In this document: positions 49,764-60,528 of the stretch, piece after piece
Layout of the letters: each line of letters opens with the position of its first letter
Numbering within the stretch: position 1 is the stretch's first letter
Assembly (NCBI RefSeq): GCF_006715395.1
Contig: NZ_VFNC01000002.1
Coordinates: forward strand, 2,914,001-2,978,000
Reading direction: 5' to 3'
Origin: Streptomyces sp. SLBN-31
GTDB lineage: Bacteria; Actinomycetota; Actinomycetes; Streptomycetales; Streptomycetaceae
Length of the DNA stretch: 64,000 bases
Translations under genes and position numbers: made by a program
Notes under the pieces: model-generated
What the model was told of the DNA's origin: nothing
The model's input: the letters and a program-made list of their open reading frames with translations, nothing else
Databases searched by the model: none

Positions 49764-50921
49764 GTGCGCATCACCGGAATCAGCACACACGTGGTCGGGA
49801 CGCCGTGGCGCAACCTGACATACGTCCAGGTGCACACCGACGAAGGGATCACGGGAGTCGGCGAGACCCGGATGCTGGGCCACACCGACGCGCTGATCGG
49901 CTACCTGCGGGAGGCCGAGACCAATCACATTCTGGGCTCCGACCCCTTCGCCCTGGAAGACCTCGTACGCCGGATGAAGTACGGCGACTACGGCCGCGCC
50001 GGCGAGATCGTGATGTCCGGCATCGCCGTCATCGAGATGGCCTGCTGGGACATCAAGGGCAAGGCCCTCGGGGTGCCCGTCTGGCAGCTGCTGGGCGGGA
50101 AGGTCACGGACAAGGTCAAGGCCTACGCCAACGGCTGGTACACCACGGAGCGCACCCCGGAGGCCTATCACAAGGCCGCCCAGGGGGTCATGGAGCGCGG
50201 GTACAAGGCGCTGAAGATCGACCCCTTCGGCACCGGGCACTTCGAGCTCGACCACGAGCAGAGCCTGTACGCCGTCTCCCTCATCGAGGCCGTGCGCGAC
50301 GCCATCGGGCCGGACGCCGAGCTGATGCTGGAGATGCACGGGCGGTTCTCGCCGGCGACCGCGGTGCGGCTGGCCCACGAGCTCGCCCCCTTCAAGCCCG
50401 CCTGGCTGGAGGAGCCCTGCCCGCCGGAGAACCTGAAGGCGCTGGAGAAGGTCGCCGCCAAGGTCGACATCCCGGTCGCGACCGGCGAGCGGATTCACGA
50501 TCGCATCGAGTTCCGTGAGCTGTTCGACAGCCAGGCCGTGGACATCATCCAGCCGGACGTCGGTCACATCGGCGGCATCTGGGAGACGCGGAAGCTGGCC
50601 GCGACCGCCGAGACCCACTACATGCTCGTCGCCCCGCACAACGTCGGCGGGTCCGTGCTCACCGCCGCCTCCCTCCAGGTCGGCTTCACCTCCCCCAACT
50701 TCAAGATCCTGGAGCACTTCAACGACTTCGCGGACGCGGAGATCAAGAAGGTGGTCAAGGGCGCGCCGGAGGTCGTGGACGGCTACTTCCACCTCTCGGA
50801 CGCGCCGGGCCTCGGCGTCGAGCTCGACGTGGACGCGGCCGCGGAGTTCCCGCAGCAGCAGGCCCGTTTCGACCTGTGGGCCGAGGGCTGGGAGCAGCGC
50901 AAGCCCAAGGGCGCCAAGTGA
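49764..50921 (+). CDS. Sugar-acid dehydratase of the enolase (mandelate racemase) superfamily
   Basis: A 385-residue enzyme that removes water from an acid sugar (galactonate/arabinonate type). The barrel carries the KxD base (ALKIDPFG), metal ligands in MLEMHGRFS, WLEEP and VATGERIH, then QPDVGHIGG and the acid APHN. EMHGR in the first ligand position is like the DFHGR of galactonate dehydratases. GTG at 49764 starts MRITGISTHVVGTPWRN. Its stop overlaps the next start (GTGA). Exact substrate is unproven. Confidence 0.88.
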   Translation: MRITGISTHVVGTPWRNLTYVQVHTDEGITGVGETRMLGHTDALIGYLREAETNHILGSDPFALEDLVRRMKYGDYGRAGEIVMSGIAVIEMACWDIKGKALGVPVWQLLGGKVTDKVKAYANGWYTTERTPEAYHKAAQGVMERGYKALKIDPFGTGHFELDHEQSLYAVSLIEAVRDAIGPDAELMLEMHGRFSPATAVRLAHELAPFKPAWLEEPCPPENLKALEKVAAKVDIPVATGERIHDRIEFRELFDSQAVDIIQPDVGHIGGIWETRKLAATAETHYMLVAPHNVGGSVLTAASLQVGFTSPNFKILEHFNDFADAEIKKVVKGAPEVVDGYFHLSDAPGLGVELDVDAAAEFPQQQARFDLWAEGWEQRKPKGAK

Positions 50922-51922
50922 GCACCCAGGTCGTCATCGAGGCACCGGGCGAGCACCGGCTGACCTCGCACGACCCACGGCAGCCGGGGCCGGGCGAGGC
51001 GCTGGTGGCCGTCCACGCGGTCGGCATCTGCGGCAGCGACCGGGAGGTGTACCAGGGCAACCGGCCCGAGGGGTACGTCCGCTATCCCCTCACGCCCGGC
51101 CACGAGTGGTCGGGGACCGTGGAGGCGGTCGGCGCCGGGATCCCGGAGACGCTGGTCGGCCGCAAGGTCGTCGGCGAGGGCTTCCGCAACTGCCAGGTCT
51201 GCGACCGCTGCCACGCGGGCGAGACCACCTTGTGCAGCAGCGGGTACGAGGAGACCGGGTTCACCCAGCCGGGTGCGATGGCCACCACGCTCACCCTGCC
51301 GGCGCGGCTGCTGCACGTCCTGCCGGACGACGCCGACCTCACGGCCGCCGCGCTGCTGGAGCCGGCCGCCTGCATCGCGGCCGCCGCGATCAAGGCGAAC
51401 GCGCTGCCGGGCGAGCGGGTCGCCGTCGTCGGCACCGGAACGCTGGGCATGTTCGCCGTTCAGTTCCTGAAGGCGGGCTCGCCGGCCGAGCTGCTGGTGG
51501 TCGGGACGCGACCGGACCGGGCGGAGCTCTCGAAAGCTTTCGGCGCCACCGACTTCCGCACCCGGGACCAGGAGCTCCCCGACGACTTCGACGTCGTCAT
51601 CGAGACCGCCGGGTCCGCGTCGGCCGCGGACACCGCGGCCTCCCTGCTGCGGCGCGGCGGACGTCTGGTGCTGACCGGCATTCCCGCGCCGGGAGCCGAT
51701 GGGCTGGACCCAACGGCCCTAGTGGTACGGCAGTTGGAGGTGTCGACTGTCTTCGGCGCGCCGCCGGACGCCTGGGCCCACACGGTCCGGGTGTTCGGCG
51801 CCGGGCTGCTCGATCCCCTGCCCCTGGTCACGCACGAGCTGCCGCTCGACCGGTTCGCGGAGGCCATCGAGCTGGTCGGGTCCGGCGATCCGAAGGTGGG
51901 CAAGGTGCTGCTCCGCCCCTAG
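50918..51922 (+). CDS. Zinc-dependent alcohol/sugar dehydrogenase (MDR)
   Basis: A 334-residue medium-chain dehydrogenase. The catalytic zinc site is GICGSD and GHEWSG. The structural zinc cysteines lie in FRNCQVCDRCHAGETTLC. The Rossmann motif is VAVVGTGTLGMFAVQFL. The GTG overlaps the dehydratase stop by four bases (GTGA), so the two work in one pathway, presumably oxidation of a sugar or sugar alcohol before dehydration. A long hairpin follows the stop. Confidence 0.92.
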   Translation: MSTQVVIEAPGEHRLTSHDPRQPGPGEALVAVHAVGICGSDREVYQGNRPEGYVRYPLTPGHEWSGTVEAVGAGIPETLVGRKVVGEGFRNCQVCDRCHAGETTLCSSGYEETGFTQPGAMATTLTLPARLLHVLPDDADLTAAALLEPAACIAAAAIKANALPGERVAVVGTGTLGMFAVQFLKAGSPAELLVVGTRPDRAELSKAFGATDFRTRDQELPDDFDVVIETAGSASAADTAASLLRRGGRLVLTGIPAPGADGLDPTALVVRQLEVSTVFGAPPDAWAHTVRVFGAGLLDPLPLVTHELPLDRFAEAIELVGSGDPKVGKVLLRP

Positions 51923-51925
51923 ACC

Positions 51926-51970
51926 GTACGCCGGTTCGGGGGCGACCTGACGGCCCCCGTACCGGCGTAC
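51926..51970 (+). terminator. Long hairpin after the dehydrogenase gene
   Basis: GTACGCCGGT (51926-51935) pairs with ACCGGCGTAC (51961-51970), and inside it CGGGGGC (51937-51943) pairs with GCCCCCG (51953-51959). It probably ends the dehydratase-dehydrogenase transcript. Confidence 0.8.
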
Positions 51971-52007
51971 ACCCAAGCCCCCCATGACTTGAGCCGCGAA
52001 CCTCGTC

Positions 52008-52021
52008 CGAAATATCGAACA
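52008..52021. promoter_or_regulatory. Sugar-regulon operator, copy 2
   Basis: CGAAATATCGAACA, 14 bases before the GTG at 52035. It is identical to the reverse complement of the site upstream of araB. Confidence 0.72.
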
Positions 52022-52034
52022 CGAAGGACAGCTT

Positions 52035-53006
52035 GTGACGACCGACGCTTCCGCTACGGCGGCCCGCCGACCCGGTGAGCAGGCGCTCTCGGCCCTCGGC
52101 CTGGGCGCGCCCGCCCCCGACCCCGCCGACGCCTCCCCGCACACCTTCCCCGGCGGCGGCAAGTGGCGCACCGAGATCCCCTCGTGCGAGGGTCCCGAAG
52201 CGCTGGCCGTCGTCCTGAAGGAGTCCTCCCGCCTGGACGTGCCGATCCACCGGATCAGCCAGGGCAGCGGTGTGTGGATGCTGAGCGACGCCGAGATCAC
52301 CGAGATGGTCGAGGCGACCGACGAGCGCGACATCGAACTGTGCCTGTTCACCGGGCCGCGCGGCACCTGGGACATCGGCGGCTCCGTACGGTCCGACTCG
52401 CGGGGGGCCGGACTGCGCGCACGCGGCCACGACGCCGTCGCCGGCTGTGTCGAAGACGCCGTCCGCGCGACGGAGTTGGGGGTCAAGTGCCTCCTCGTCG
52501 CCGACGAGGGTGTGCTGTGGACGCTGCACCGGGCGCGCGAGGCGGGGATCATCCCGGCCGACACCACCCTGAAGGTCTCGGCACTGATCGGTCCGGTCAA
52601 CCCGGCCTCGTACGCGGTGTACGAGCGGCTCGGCGCCGACTCCCTCAACGTGCCCAGCGACCTGACGCTGGATCACCTCACCGAGATCCGGCGGGTCTCC
52701 GCCGCCCCCATGGACATGTACATCGAGGCCCCCGACGACCTCGGCGGTTACATCCGGATGTACGAGGTCGCCGAGCTGATCCGGCGTGGCGCACCGCTCT
52801 ACCTGAAGTTCGGTCTGTCCAAGGCTCCCGGCATCTACCCGTGGGGCACCCACCTGCGGGACGTGACCCTGGACACCGCCCGGGAGCGGGTGCGGCGCGG
52901 CCGTCTCGCTCTCGACCTGCTCGCCCGGCACGGTGCGGACGGCGACATGGCGCCGCTCGGCTCCCGGCTGCCCGGACCGCTCAACCGCTTCCCCACCGAA
53001 GCCTGA
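52035..53006 (+). CDS. Predicted TIM-barrel protein of the sugar-uptake operon (U32-peptidase-like annotation)
   Basis: A 323-residue soluble protein preceding the sugar importer. It has alternating strand/helix units (VPIHRISQGSGVWMLSDAEI, ELCLFTGPRGTWDIGGSVRSD, GVKCLLVADEGVLWTLHRAREAG, APMDMYIEAPDDLGGYIRM, APLYLKFGLSKAPGIYPWG) consistent with a TIM barrel. Related sequences are sometimes labelled U32 peptidase; an aldolase or isomerase role on a sugar would fit the operon better. The GTG is 13 bases past an operator site. I cannot name the reaction. Confidence 0.75.
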   Translation: MTTDASATAARRPGEQALSALGLGAPAPDPADASPHTFPGGGKWRTEIPSCEGPEALAVVLKESSRLDVPIHRISQGSGVWMLSDAEITEMVEATDERDIELCLFTGPRGTWDIGGSVRSDSRGAGLRARGHDAVAGCVEDAVRATELGVKCLLVADEGVLWTLHRAREAGIIPADTTLKVSALIGPVNPASYAVYERLGADSLNVPSDLTLDHLTEIRRVSAAPMDMYIEAPDDLGGYIRMYEVAELIRRGAPLYLKFGLSKAPGIYPWGTHLRDVTLDTARERVRRGRLALDLLARHGADGDMAPLGSRLPGPLNRFPTEA

Positions 53007-53045
53007 CCCTCTCTCAACGACGAGAAACCCAAGGATGGATGACCC

Positions 53046-54155
53046 ATGCGCAACCGTAGAGCAGCCCTCGCCGCGATAGCCGGAGCCGCGTCCCTCGCCC
53101 TCACCCTCTCCGCCTGCGGGCAGAGCGGTTCGGGCGGCAGCAAGGAGAAGGCCGGCGACTCCAAGGGCGGCACGATCGGCATCGCGATGCCGACCAAGTC
53201 CTCCGAGCGCTGGATCTCCGACGGCAAGAACGTCGTCAAGGACCTCCAGGCCAAGGGCTACAAGACCAAGCTGGTCTACGGCGAGGACAACCCGGACACC
53301 CAGGTCTCCCAGATCGAGAACCTGATCACGCAGGGCGTCAAGGGTCTGATCATCGCGGCCATCGACAACAAGTCCCTGAACAACGTGCTCCAGGAGGCCG
53401 CGGACGCCCACATCCCGGTCATCGCCTACGACCGCCTCATCCTGGGCAGCAAGAACGTCGACTACTACGCCTCGTTCGACAACGAGAAGGTCGGCGTGCT
53501 GCAGGGCACGTACATCGTGCAGAAGCTCGGCCTGGACAAGGGCAAGAAGGGCCCGTTCAACATCGAGCTGTTCGCCGGTTCGAACGACGACAACAACACC
53601 AAGTACTTCTTCAACGGCGCGATGAGCGTGCTCCAGCCGTACATCGACAAGAAGCAGCTGGTGGTCAAGTCCAAGCAGACCGCGCTCAACCAGGTCACCA
53701 CCCTGCGCTGGGACGGTGCCACCGCCCAGAAGCGCATGGAGGACATCCTCACCTCCACGTACTCCAGCGCCAAGGTCGACGCGGTCCTCTCGCCGTACGA
53801 CGGCATCTCGATCGGCATCCTCGCCGCGCTCAAGTCGGACGGTTACGGCTCCAAGAGCCAGCCGCTGCCGGTCATCACCGGCCAGGACGCCGAGCTCGCC
53901 TCGGTGAAGTCGATCATCGCGGGCCAGCAGACGCAGACGGTCTACAAGGACCTCCGCAAGCTCGCCAAGGTCGCCGCGGCGATGATCGACGACGCTCTGA
54001 ACAAGAAGACGCCCCAGGTCAACGACACCAAGACGTACAACAACGGCGTCAAGGTCGTCCCCGCCTACCTGCTGCAGCCGGTGAGCGTCGACAAGAGCAA
54101 CTACGAGGACGTCCTGGTCAAGGGCGGCTACTACACCGACGCCGAACTCAAGTAA
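53046..54155 (+). CDS. chvE: Sugar-binding lipoprotein of a monosaccharide ABC importer (ChvE-like)
   Basis: A 369-residue lipoprotein. The lipobox is LTLSAC (C near residue 23) after a short signal peptide. The mature part is a type I periplasmic sugar-binding fold ([88 protein letters not shown]). ChvE homologues bind arabinose, galactose, glucose and xylose. It is followed directly by its ATPase and permease. Confidence 0.93.
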   Translation: MRNRRAALAAIAGAASLALTLSACGQSGSGGSKEKAGDSKGGTIGIAMPTKSSERWISDGKNVVKDLQAKGYKTKLVYGEDNPDTQVSQIENLITQGVKGLIIAAIDNKSLNNVLQEAADAHIPVIAYDRLILGSKNVDYYASFDNEKVGVLQGTYIVQKLGLDKGKKGPFNIELFAGSNDDNNTKYFFNGAMSVLQPYIDKKQLVVKSKQTALNQVTTLRWDGATAQKRMEDILTSTYSSAKVDAVLSPYDGISIGILAALKSDGYGSKSQPLPVITGQDAELASVKSIIAGQQTQTVYKDLRKLAKVAAAMIDDALNKKTPQVNDTKTYNNGVKVVPAYLLQPVSVDKSNYEDVLVKGGYYTDAELK

Positions 54156-54187
54156 CCGCCGCCCCCTACTGATTGGAAGGCAAGACC

Positions 54188-55738
54188 ATGGCGGGACCCG
54201 TCCTGGAAATGCGCTCTATCGTCAAGACCTTTCCCGGTGTCAAGGCGCTGTCGGACGTCACGCTGACAGTCCGCCAGGGCGAGGTCCACGCCATCTGCGG
54301 AGAGAACGGCGCCGGCAAGTCCACCCTGATGAAGGTGCTCTCCGGCGTCCATCCGCACGGCACCTACGAGGGCGAGATCCTCTTCGAGGGAGAGGTCTGC
54401 GAGTTCAAGGACATCCGGGCCAGTGAGGATCACGGCATCGTGATCATCCACCAGGAGCTGGCCCTGGTGCCCTTCCTGTCCATCGCGGAGAACATCTTCC
54501 TCGGCAACGAACACGCCTCGGGCGGGTTCATCGACTGGCGGGAGACGCTCAAGCACGCCAGCGAACTGCTGCGCCGGGTGGGTCTGAGCGACCACCCGGA
54601 GACCCGCGTCGCCGACATCGGCGTGGGCAAGCAGCAGCTGGTGGAGATCGCCAAGGCGCTGTCGAAGAAGGTGAAGCTGCTCATCCTGGATGAGCCGACC
54701 GCGGCCCTGAACGACGAGGACAGCGGCAAACTCCTGGATCTCATGCTGGAGTTGAAGAAGCAGGGCATCACCTCGATCATCATCTCCCACAAGCTGAACG
54801 AGATCCGCCGGGTCGCGGACTCGGTGACGATCCTGCGCGACGGGCGGACCATCGAGACGCTCGATGTGAAGGCACCGGAGACGACCGAGGACCGGATCAT
54901 CTCCGGCATGGTCGGCCGCGACCTCGACCACCGCTTCCCCGACCGCACCCCGTACGAGGGTGAACAGGACGCGGCGCCGGCGCTGGAGATCCGCAACTGG
55001 ACCGTGCACCACCCGCTCGACCAGGCCCGCAAGGTCGTCGACAACGTGTCGATCAACGTCCGGCGCGGGGAGATCGTGGGGATCGCGGGTCTGATGGGCG
55101 CCGGCCGCACCGAGCTCGCGATGAGCGTGTTCGGGCGCACCTACGGCCGGCACGCGGGCGGCACCGTCTTCAAGGACGGTGCGGAGATCCGTACCAAGAC
55201 CGTCTCGGAGGCGGTCGGGCACGGCATCGCGTACGTCACCGAGGACCGCAAGCACTACGGGCTCAACCTCATCGACACCGTCAACCGGAACATCTCGCTG
55301 AGCGCGCTGCAGAAGGTCGCCAAGCGGGGCGTGGTCGACGAGCACGAGGAGCGGCAGGTCGCCGAGGGCTTCCGCAAGTCCATGAACATCAAGGCGCCGA
55401 CCGTCTTCGAGCCGGTGGGCAAGCTGTCCGGCGGCAACCAGCAGAAGGTCGTCCTCAGCAAGTGGATCTTCGCGGGTCCGGACGTGCTGATCCTGGACGA
55501 GCCCACGCGCGGTATCGACGTGGGCGCCAAGTACGAGATCTACACGGTCATCGACCGGCTGGCGGCCGAGGGCAAGGCGGTCGTCTTCATCTCCTCCGAG
55601 CTGCCCGAGCTGCTCGGCATGTGCGACCGCATCTACACGATGGCCGCGGGCCGGCTCACCGGTGAGGTGGCGCGGGCCGAGGCCACGCAGGAAGTGCTGA
55701 TGCGCCAGATGACGAAGGACAAAGAGGTAACCCGATGA
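54188..55738 (+). CDS. mmsA: Monosaccharide ABC importer ATP-binding protein (two NBDs; GguA/MmsA)
   Basis: A 516-residue protein with two fused ATPase domains. The first has Walker [15 protein letters not shown], signature [14 protein letters not shown] and Walker [12 protein letters not shown]. The second has a degenerate A loop ([17 protein letters not shown]), signature [14 protein letters not shown] and [14 protein letters not shown]. The ATG at 54188 is used as GGAAGG lies six bases upstream. Its stop overlaps the permease start (ATGA). Confidence 0.95.
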   Translation: MAGPVLEMRSIVKTFPGVKALSDVTLTVRQGEVHAICGENGAGKSTLMKVLSGVHPHGTYEGEILFEGEVCEFKDIRASEDHGIVIIHQELALVPFLSIAENIFLGNEHASGGFIDWRETLKHASELLRRVGLSDHPETRVADIGVGKQQLVEIAKALSKKVKLLILDEPTAALNDEDSGKLLDLMLELKKQGITSIIISHKLNEIRRVADSVTILRDGRTIETLDVKAPETTEDRIISGMVGRDLDHRFPDRTPYEGEQDAAPALEIRNWTVHHPLDQARKVVDNVSINVRRGEIVGIAGLMGAGRTELAMSVFGRTYGRHAGGTVFKDGAEIRTKTVSEAVGHGIAYVTEDRKHYGLNLIDTVNRNISLSALQKVAKRGVVDEHEERQVAEGFRKSMNIKAPTVFEPVGKLSGGNQQKVVLSKWIFAGPDVLILDEPTRGIDVGAKYEIYTVIDRLAAEGKAVVFISSELPELLGMCDRIYTMAAGRLTGEVARAEATQEVLMRQMTKDKEVTR

Positions 55739-56979
55739 GCACGGACGTCACCGACAAGACGCCGGCGGCGGCACCGCCCGGCGGCGGAAGCCCGTCCGGC
55801 GGCCGCAACTTCGTGCAGGTGGTCTTCGGCTTCATAGCCCAGAACCGGCGCCAGTACGGCATGCTGATCGCGCTGCTGCTGATCGTCCTGCTCTTCCAGT
55901 TCTGGACCGGCGGGGATCTGCTGCTGCCGCGCAACGTCTCGAACCTGGTGCTGCAGAACAGCTACATCCTGATCCTCGCGATCGGCATGATGCTGGTGAT
56001 CATCGCCGGGCACATCGACCTGTCGGTCGGCTCGCTCACGGCGTTCATCGGAGCCTTCGCGGCGGTCCTGACGGTCAGTCATCATGTGGCCTGGCCGGTG
56101 GCGTTGGTGCTGTGCCTGCTGATGGGCGCGGTGGCGGGCAGCATCCAGGGCTTCCTGATCGCGTACGGCGGCATACCGTCGTTCATCGTGACCCTCGCCG
56201 GCATGCTGCTCTTCCGGGGTCTGACGGAGATCCTGCTGAAGGGCCAGACCCTCGGCCCGTTCCCGAACGGCCTGCAGAAGATCGGCAACGGCTTCCTGCC
56301 CGCGGTCGGCCCGAACACCAACTACCACAACATCACGCTGCTGCTGGGCATCGTCCTGGTCGCCTCGGTGGTGTGGCAGGCGGTCCGGGGCCGGCGCAGG
56401 CAGCAGGAGTTCTCGCTCGACGTGCAGCCCAAGGGCCTGTTCTACGGTCTGCTCGCCGCCCAGGTCGGCGCCATCGTCTGGCTGACGCTGACCCTCGCCA
56501 GCTACAACGGCGCACCGATCGTGCTGATCATCCTCGGTGTCCTGGTGGTCGGTTACGGCTACGTCATGCGCAACTCCGTCTTCGGCCGCCACATCTACGC
56601 GATCGGCGGCAACCTGCCGGCGGCCAAGCTGTCCGGCGTGAAGGACAAGAAGGTCACCTTCTATGTCTTCCTGAACATGGGCGTGCTCGCGGCCCTGGCG
56701 GGTCTGGTGGTCGCCTCCCGTCTGAACGCGGCGTCTCCGAAGGCGGGACTGAACTTCGAACTCGAGGCGATCGCCTCGTCGTTCATCGGTGGCGCGTCCA
56801 TGAGCGGCGGTATCGGTACCGTCATCGGCGCGATCATCGGTGGTCTCGTCCTCGGCGTGCTGAACAACGGCATGAATCTCCTCGGCGTCGGCACCGACTG
56901 GCAGCAGGTCATCAAGGGCCTGGCCCTGTTGGCCGCGGTCGGCTTCGATGTCTGGAACAAGCGCAAGTCCGGTTCGTAG
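55735..56979 (+). CDS. mmsB: Monosaccharide ABC importer permease (GguB/MmsB)
   Basis: A 414-residue membrane permease with about ten helices ([50 protein letters not shown]). GHIDLSVG and the [39 protein letters not shown] stretch are signatures of the RbsC/XylH family. An ATGA overlap with the ATPase gene shows one transport unit with ChvE and MmsA. Confidence 0.95.
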   Translation: MSTDVTDKTPAAAPPGGGSPSGGRNFVQVVFGFIAQNRRQYGMLIALLLIVLLFQFWTGGDLLLPRNVSNLVLQNSYILILAIGMMLVIIAGHIDLSVGSLTAFIGAFAAVLTVSHHVAWPVALVLCLLMGAVAGSIQGFLIAYGGIPSFIVTLAGMLLFRGLTEILLKGQTLGPFPNGLQKIGNGFLPAVGPNTNYHNITLLLGIVLVASVVWQAVRGRRRQQEFSLDVQPKGLFYGLLAAQVGAIVWLTLTLASYNGAPIVLIILGVLVVGYGYVMRNSVFGRHIYAIGGNLPAAKLSGVKDKKVTFYVFLNMGVLAALAGLVVASRLNAASPKAGLNFELEAIASSFIGGASMSGGIGTVIGAIIGGLVLGVLNNGMNLLGVGTDWQQVIKGLALLAAVGFDVWNKRKSGS

Positions 56980-57037
56980 TACGTCAGCTCGGGCCCCGTC
57001 GCAAGGCGGGGCCCCACCCCTTTACGGGAGCCGCAAC

Positions 57038-58192
57038 ATGGAACTGAACAGACGCACGGTCATCGCAGGAGCCGCGGCGGCGGGCATCGCCGCGACCACC
57101 CTCGGCACAGGTACGGCCGAGGCCGCCTCGGGAGGCAGGAAGCCGGTGAAGGAGCTCTTCGGCAAGCTCGCCGACGGCACCAAGGTCTACCGCTGGTCGC
57201 TGGAGAACGGCGGCACGCGGCTGAAGGTCCTCAACTGGGGCGGTGTCGTCCAGGGTCTGGAGATCCCGGACCGCAAGGGCCACTACGCCAACGTCTCCCT
57301 CGGCTTCGACAACATCGAGGACTACGTCGCCAAGACCCCGTACTTCGGGGCGCTGATCGGCCGTTACGGCAACCGCATAGCCAAGGGCCAGTTCACCCTG
57401 GACGGCAAGAGCTACCAGCTGTCCGTGAACGACGGCGTCAACAGCCTGCACGGCGGCACCCAGGGCTTCGACAAGCACATCTGGGACGTCGAGCCGTTCA
57501 CCAAGGGCTCCGACGTCGGCCTCCACCTGTACTACACGTCCGTCGACGGCGAGATGGGCTACCCGGGCACGCTCAAGGCGAAGGTGACGTACACCCTCAC
57601 CAAGCACGGCGACTGGCGCATCGACTACGAGGCCACCACCGACAAGGCCACCGTCGTCAACCTGACCAGCCACGTGTACTGGAACCTCGGCGGCGAGGGC
57701 ACCGGCACGATCGAGGACCACGAGCTGTCGATCGCCGCCGGCCGGTACACGCCCACCGACTCGGGTCTGATCCCGACCGGTGAGCTGGCGAAGGTCGCGG
57801 GCACGCCCTTCGACTTCCGCAAGACCAAGACCATCGGCCGGGACATCCGCGCCGGCCACGTCCAGCAGGTGCAGGCCAAGGGCTACGACCACAACTGGGT
57901 CCTGGACAAGGGCATCACCGCCAAGCCCGAGCACGTCGCCACCCTGCGCGACCCGCGCTCCGGCCGCACCCTGAAGATCGCCACGGACCAGCCGGGCCTG
58001 CAGTTCTACTCCGGCAACTTCCTCGACGGCACGCTCACCGGCACCGGCGGCCACACCTACCGTCAGGGTGACGCGCTGTGCCTGGAGACCCAGCACTTCC
58101 CGGACGCGCCGAACCACGCGAACTTCCCGTCGACGGTCCTGCGTCCCGGGCAGACGTACCGGACGAGCACCGTCCACACCTTCGGCTGCTGA
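57038..58192 (+). CDS. Exported aldose 1-epimerase
   Basis: A 384-residue galactose mutarotase with an N-terminal export signal (NRRTVIAGAAAAGIAATTLGTGTAEA; the twin arginine suggests Tat). Family motifs are GRYGNRIAKGQFTLDG, NSLHGGTQGFDKHIW, NLTSHVYWNL, GYDHNWVL and LETQHFPDAPN. It lies downstream of the importer and probably converts sugar anomers outside the cell before uptake. The ATG follows CGGGAG. It is related to the cytoplasmic enzyme at 37305. The stop lies in a triple 9-bp repeat. Confidence 0.93.
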   Translation: MELNRRTVIAGAAAAGIAATTLGTGTAEAASGGRKPVKELFGKLADGTKVYRWSLENGGTRLKVLNWGGVVQGLEIPDRKGHYANVSLGFDNIEDYVAKTPYFGALIGRYGNRIAKGQFTLDGKSYQLSVNDGVNSLHGGTQGFDKHIWDVEPFTKGSDVGLHLYYTSVDGEMGYPGTLKAKVTYTLTKHGDWRIDYEATTDKATVVNLTSHVYWNLGGEGTGTIEDHELSIAAGRYTPTDSGLIPTGELAKVAGTPFDFRKTKTIGRDIRAGHVQQVQAKGYDHNWVLDKGITAKPEHVATLRDPRSGRTLKIATDQPGLQFYSGNFLDGTLTGTGGHTYRQGDALCLETQHFPDAPNHANFPSTVLRPGQTYRTSTVHTFGC

Positions 58193-58212
58193 CCCTGCTG
58201 ACCCTGCTGACC
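58186..58212 (+). repeat. Triple 9-bp tandem repeat containing three in-frame stops
   Basis: CTGCTGACC is repeated three times. The stop TGA (58190-58192) lies in the first unit, and two more TGA codons follow in the same frame, nine bases apart. Confidence 0.85.
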
Positions 58213-58227
58213 CGCGAATGAAGTGAG

Positions 58228-58260
58228 AAGGCGGCCCGTGCTGTGCGCACGGGCCGCCTT
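58228..58260. terminator. Terminator between convergent mutarotase and araD genes
   Basis: A perfect 14-bp stem: AAGGCGGCCCGTGC (58228-58241) and its complement (58247-58260), with a 5-base loop. It ends both the importer operon and the ara operon. Confidence 0.88.
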
Positions 58261-58277
58261 CCGCGTCGCCGGGACGG

Positions 58278-58982
58278 TCAGTTTCCGTAGTAGGCGCCCG
58301 GACCGTGCTTGCGGGTGTAGTGGCGGTCGAGCAGGTGGCGGGGCGGCGGGGCCGTGGCGGCCAGCGCCATGGTGTGGATCGCCATGTCGGCGACGGCCTC
58401 GCAGATGATCGCGTGCTCCACTGACCTGCGGGCACTCGCGCCCCAGGTGAACGGCCCGTGGTTGGCGACCAGCACGCCGGGGACCTCGATCGCCCGGTCG
58501 TCGTCGCCCTCCAGCAGGTCGACGATGATCCGGCCGGTGTTGTACTCGTAGTCCTTCGCGCACTGCTCGGGGGTGAGGTCGGGCGTGCACGGGACGGGCC
58601 CGTTGAAGGTGTCCGCGTGCGTGGTGCCGAGGACGGGGATGTCCCGGCGGGCCTGGGCGAAGGCCACCGCATGGGTGGAGTGGGTGTGGGTGACGCCCCC
58701 GACGGAGGGGAACGCCAGGTACAGGCACCGGTGGGTCTCGGTGTCGGTGGAGGGCCGCAGCCGGCCGTCGACGACGGCCCCGTCGGACAGCCGTACCGTC
58801 ACCAGGTCGTCCGCCTTCAGTTCCTCGTACGGCACTCCCGACGGCTTGATGAGGAAGACCCCCGCCTCCCGGTCGACCCCGCTCACATTGCCCCAGGTCA
58901 GGGTCGCGAGGCCGGCCCGGGGGATGGCGAGGTTGGCCTCCAGGACCTCCTGCCGCAGCGCGTCCAGGACATGCGTGGTCAT
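58278..58982 (-). CDS. araD: L-ribulose-5-phosphate 4-epimerase
   Basis: A 234-residue class II aldolase-fold enzyme that converts L-ribulose 5-phosphate to D-xylulose 5-phosphate. Zinc ligands sit in [15 protein letters not shown] and a later [15 protein letters not shown] and PSGVPYEEL bind phosphate. The ATG overlaps the araA stop (ATGA), making it the last gene of araB-araA-araD. Confidence 0.96.
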   Translation of the reverse strand: MTTHVLDALRQEVLEANLAIPRAGLATLTWGNVSGVDREAGVFLIKPSGVPYEELKADDLVTVRLSDGAVVDGRLRPSTDTETHRCLYLAFPSVGGVTHTHSTHAVAFAQARRDIPVLGTTHADTFNGPVPCTPDLTPEQCAKDYEYNTGRIIVDLLEGDDDRAIEVPGVLVANHGPFTWGASARRSVEHAIICEAVADMAIHTMALAATAPPPRHLLDRHYTRKHGPGAYYGN

Positions 58983-60499
58983 GACCGGCTCCTGGGGGTG
59001 AGGCGGTAGTAGGCGGAGTTCCAGCGGATCTCCTTGGCCAACTGGTCCGAGGTGGTGTGCTCGTCGATGGTGAGCAGTTCGACGTCGGCCATGGAGGCGT
59101 AGTCGGTCAGGGTCTCCAGGTCCACGGCGGAGCTGAGCACGGTGTGGTGCGGGGCGCCGGCCAGCAGCCAGCTCTCGGCCGACTCGGCCAGCGACGGACG
59201 CGGCACCCACACGGCCCGGGCGACCGGCAGATAGGGCAGCGGTTCACTGGCCACGACGTCGACGGTGTTGGCGGTGAGCCGGAAGCGGTCGCCGAGATCG
59301 CACAGGCCGACGACCACGGCAGGGCCCGGGGCCGCGTCGAAGACCAGCCGGACCGGGTCCTCGCGCCCGCCGATGGACAGCGGGTGGATCTCGCAGCGGG
59401 GCCGGGCGGCGGCGATGGACGGGCAGACCTCCAGCATGTGGGCGCCGAGAATGCGCGGGGTACCGGGGCCCAGGTGGTAGGTGTAGTCCTCCATGAACGT
59501 GGTGCCGCCGTGCCGGCCGGCGCCCATGACCTTCATGGTGCGCAGCAGCGCGGAGGTCTTCCAGTCGCCCTCGGCGCCGAAGCCGTAGCCGTCGGCCATC
59601 AGCCGCTGGACGGCGAGTCCGGGCAGCCGGCGCAGGCCACCGAGGTCCTCGAAGTTGGTGGTGAAGGCGGTGAAGCCGCCGTCGAGCAGGAAGGCGCGCA
59701 GGGCGAGTTCGACCCGGGCCTCGTACACCAGCGAGTCGTGGCGGGGGCCGTCCGGCCGCAGGATCGGCACCACGTCGTACGACTCCGCGTACTCGGCGGC
59801 GAGTTCGGCGGCCGCCTTGTCCTCGACCTCGTCGACCTGCGCGACCAGGTCGTTCACGGCGTAGGTGTTCACGGAGTAGCCGAAGCGCAGCTCCGCCTCG
59901 ACCTTGTCCCCCTCGGTGACGGCGACGTCGCGCATGTTGTCGCCGAAGCGGGCCAGGCGCAGGGTGCGGGCGGCCTGCCGGCCGGCCGCGGCCCGGGACC
60001 AGGCGGCGACGCGGGCGATCACCCGGGGGTCGGTGACATGCCCGGCGACGATCTTGCGGGGCACCCCCAGGCGCGCCTCGATGTGGGCGAACTCCCGGTC
60101 GCCGTGGGCGGCCTGGTTGAGGTTCATGAAGTCCATGTCGATGCTCGACCAGGGCAGCGACAGATTGAACTGCGTGTGCAGGTGCAGCACCGGCCGGTTC
60201 AGGACGCCGAGTCCGCCGATCCACATCTTGGCCGGGGAGAAGGTGTGCATCCACACGATCACGCCCGTGCAGGTGTCGGAGGCGCCGGCCTCCTGGCACA
60301 TCCGGCGGATCGAGTCGGCGTCCGCGAGGACCGGCTTCCACACGATCCGGGCGCGTATCTTCGGCGACTCGTCGAGGATGGCGGCGATCCGGCGGGACTG
60401 TTCGGCGACCTGCTTCAGGGTGTCCTCGCCGTAGAGGCTCTGGCTTCCGGTGAGGAACCAGATCTCCTGAGGCTGGTAGGTCTCGTTCGGTGCGGTCAT
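58979..60499 (-). CDS. araA: L-arabinose isomerase
   Basis: A 506-residue enzyme that converts L-arabinose to L-ribulose with manganese. It starts with the family hallmark [41 protein letters not shown] and [10 protein letters not shown], with conserved metal-binding Glu and His residues, follow. ATG at 60499 after GGAACC; the gap to araB is 29 bases. Confidence 0.97.
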   Translation of the reverse strand: MTAPNETYQPQEIWFLTGSQSLYGEDTLKQVAEQSRRIAAILDESPKIRARIVWKPVLADADSIRRMCQEAGASDTCTGVIVWMHTFSPAKMWIGGLGVLNRPVLHLHTQFNLSLPWSSIDMDFMNLNQAAHGDREFAHIEARLGVPRKIVAGHVTDPRVIARVAAWSRAAAGRQAARTLRLARFGDNMRDVAVTEGDKVEAELRFGYSVNTYAVNDLVAQVDEVEDKAAAELAAEYAESYDVVPILRPDGPRHDSLVYEARVELALRAFLLDGGFTAFTTNFEDLGGLRRLPGLAVQRLMADGYGFGAEGDWKTSALLRTMKVMGAGRHGGTTFMEDYTYHLGPGTPRILGAHMLEVCPSIAAARPRCEIHPLSIGGREDPVRLVFDAAPGPAVVVGLCDLGDRFRLTANTVDVVASEPLPYLPVARAVWVPRPSLAESAESWLLAGAPHHTVLSSAVDLETLTDYASMADVELLTIDEHTTSDQLAKEIRWNSAYYRLTPRSRS

Positions 60500-60528
60500 G
60501 ACGGTTCCTTTCGGGGAGATCCGGTTCG

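Noticed and set aside
58186-58212. Short tandem repeat as a CRISPR-like array
   Set aside because: The units are 9 bp with no spacers and no cas genes are present.
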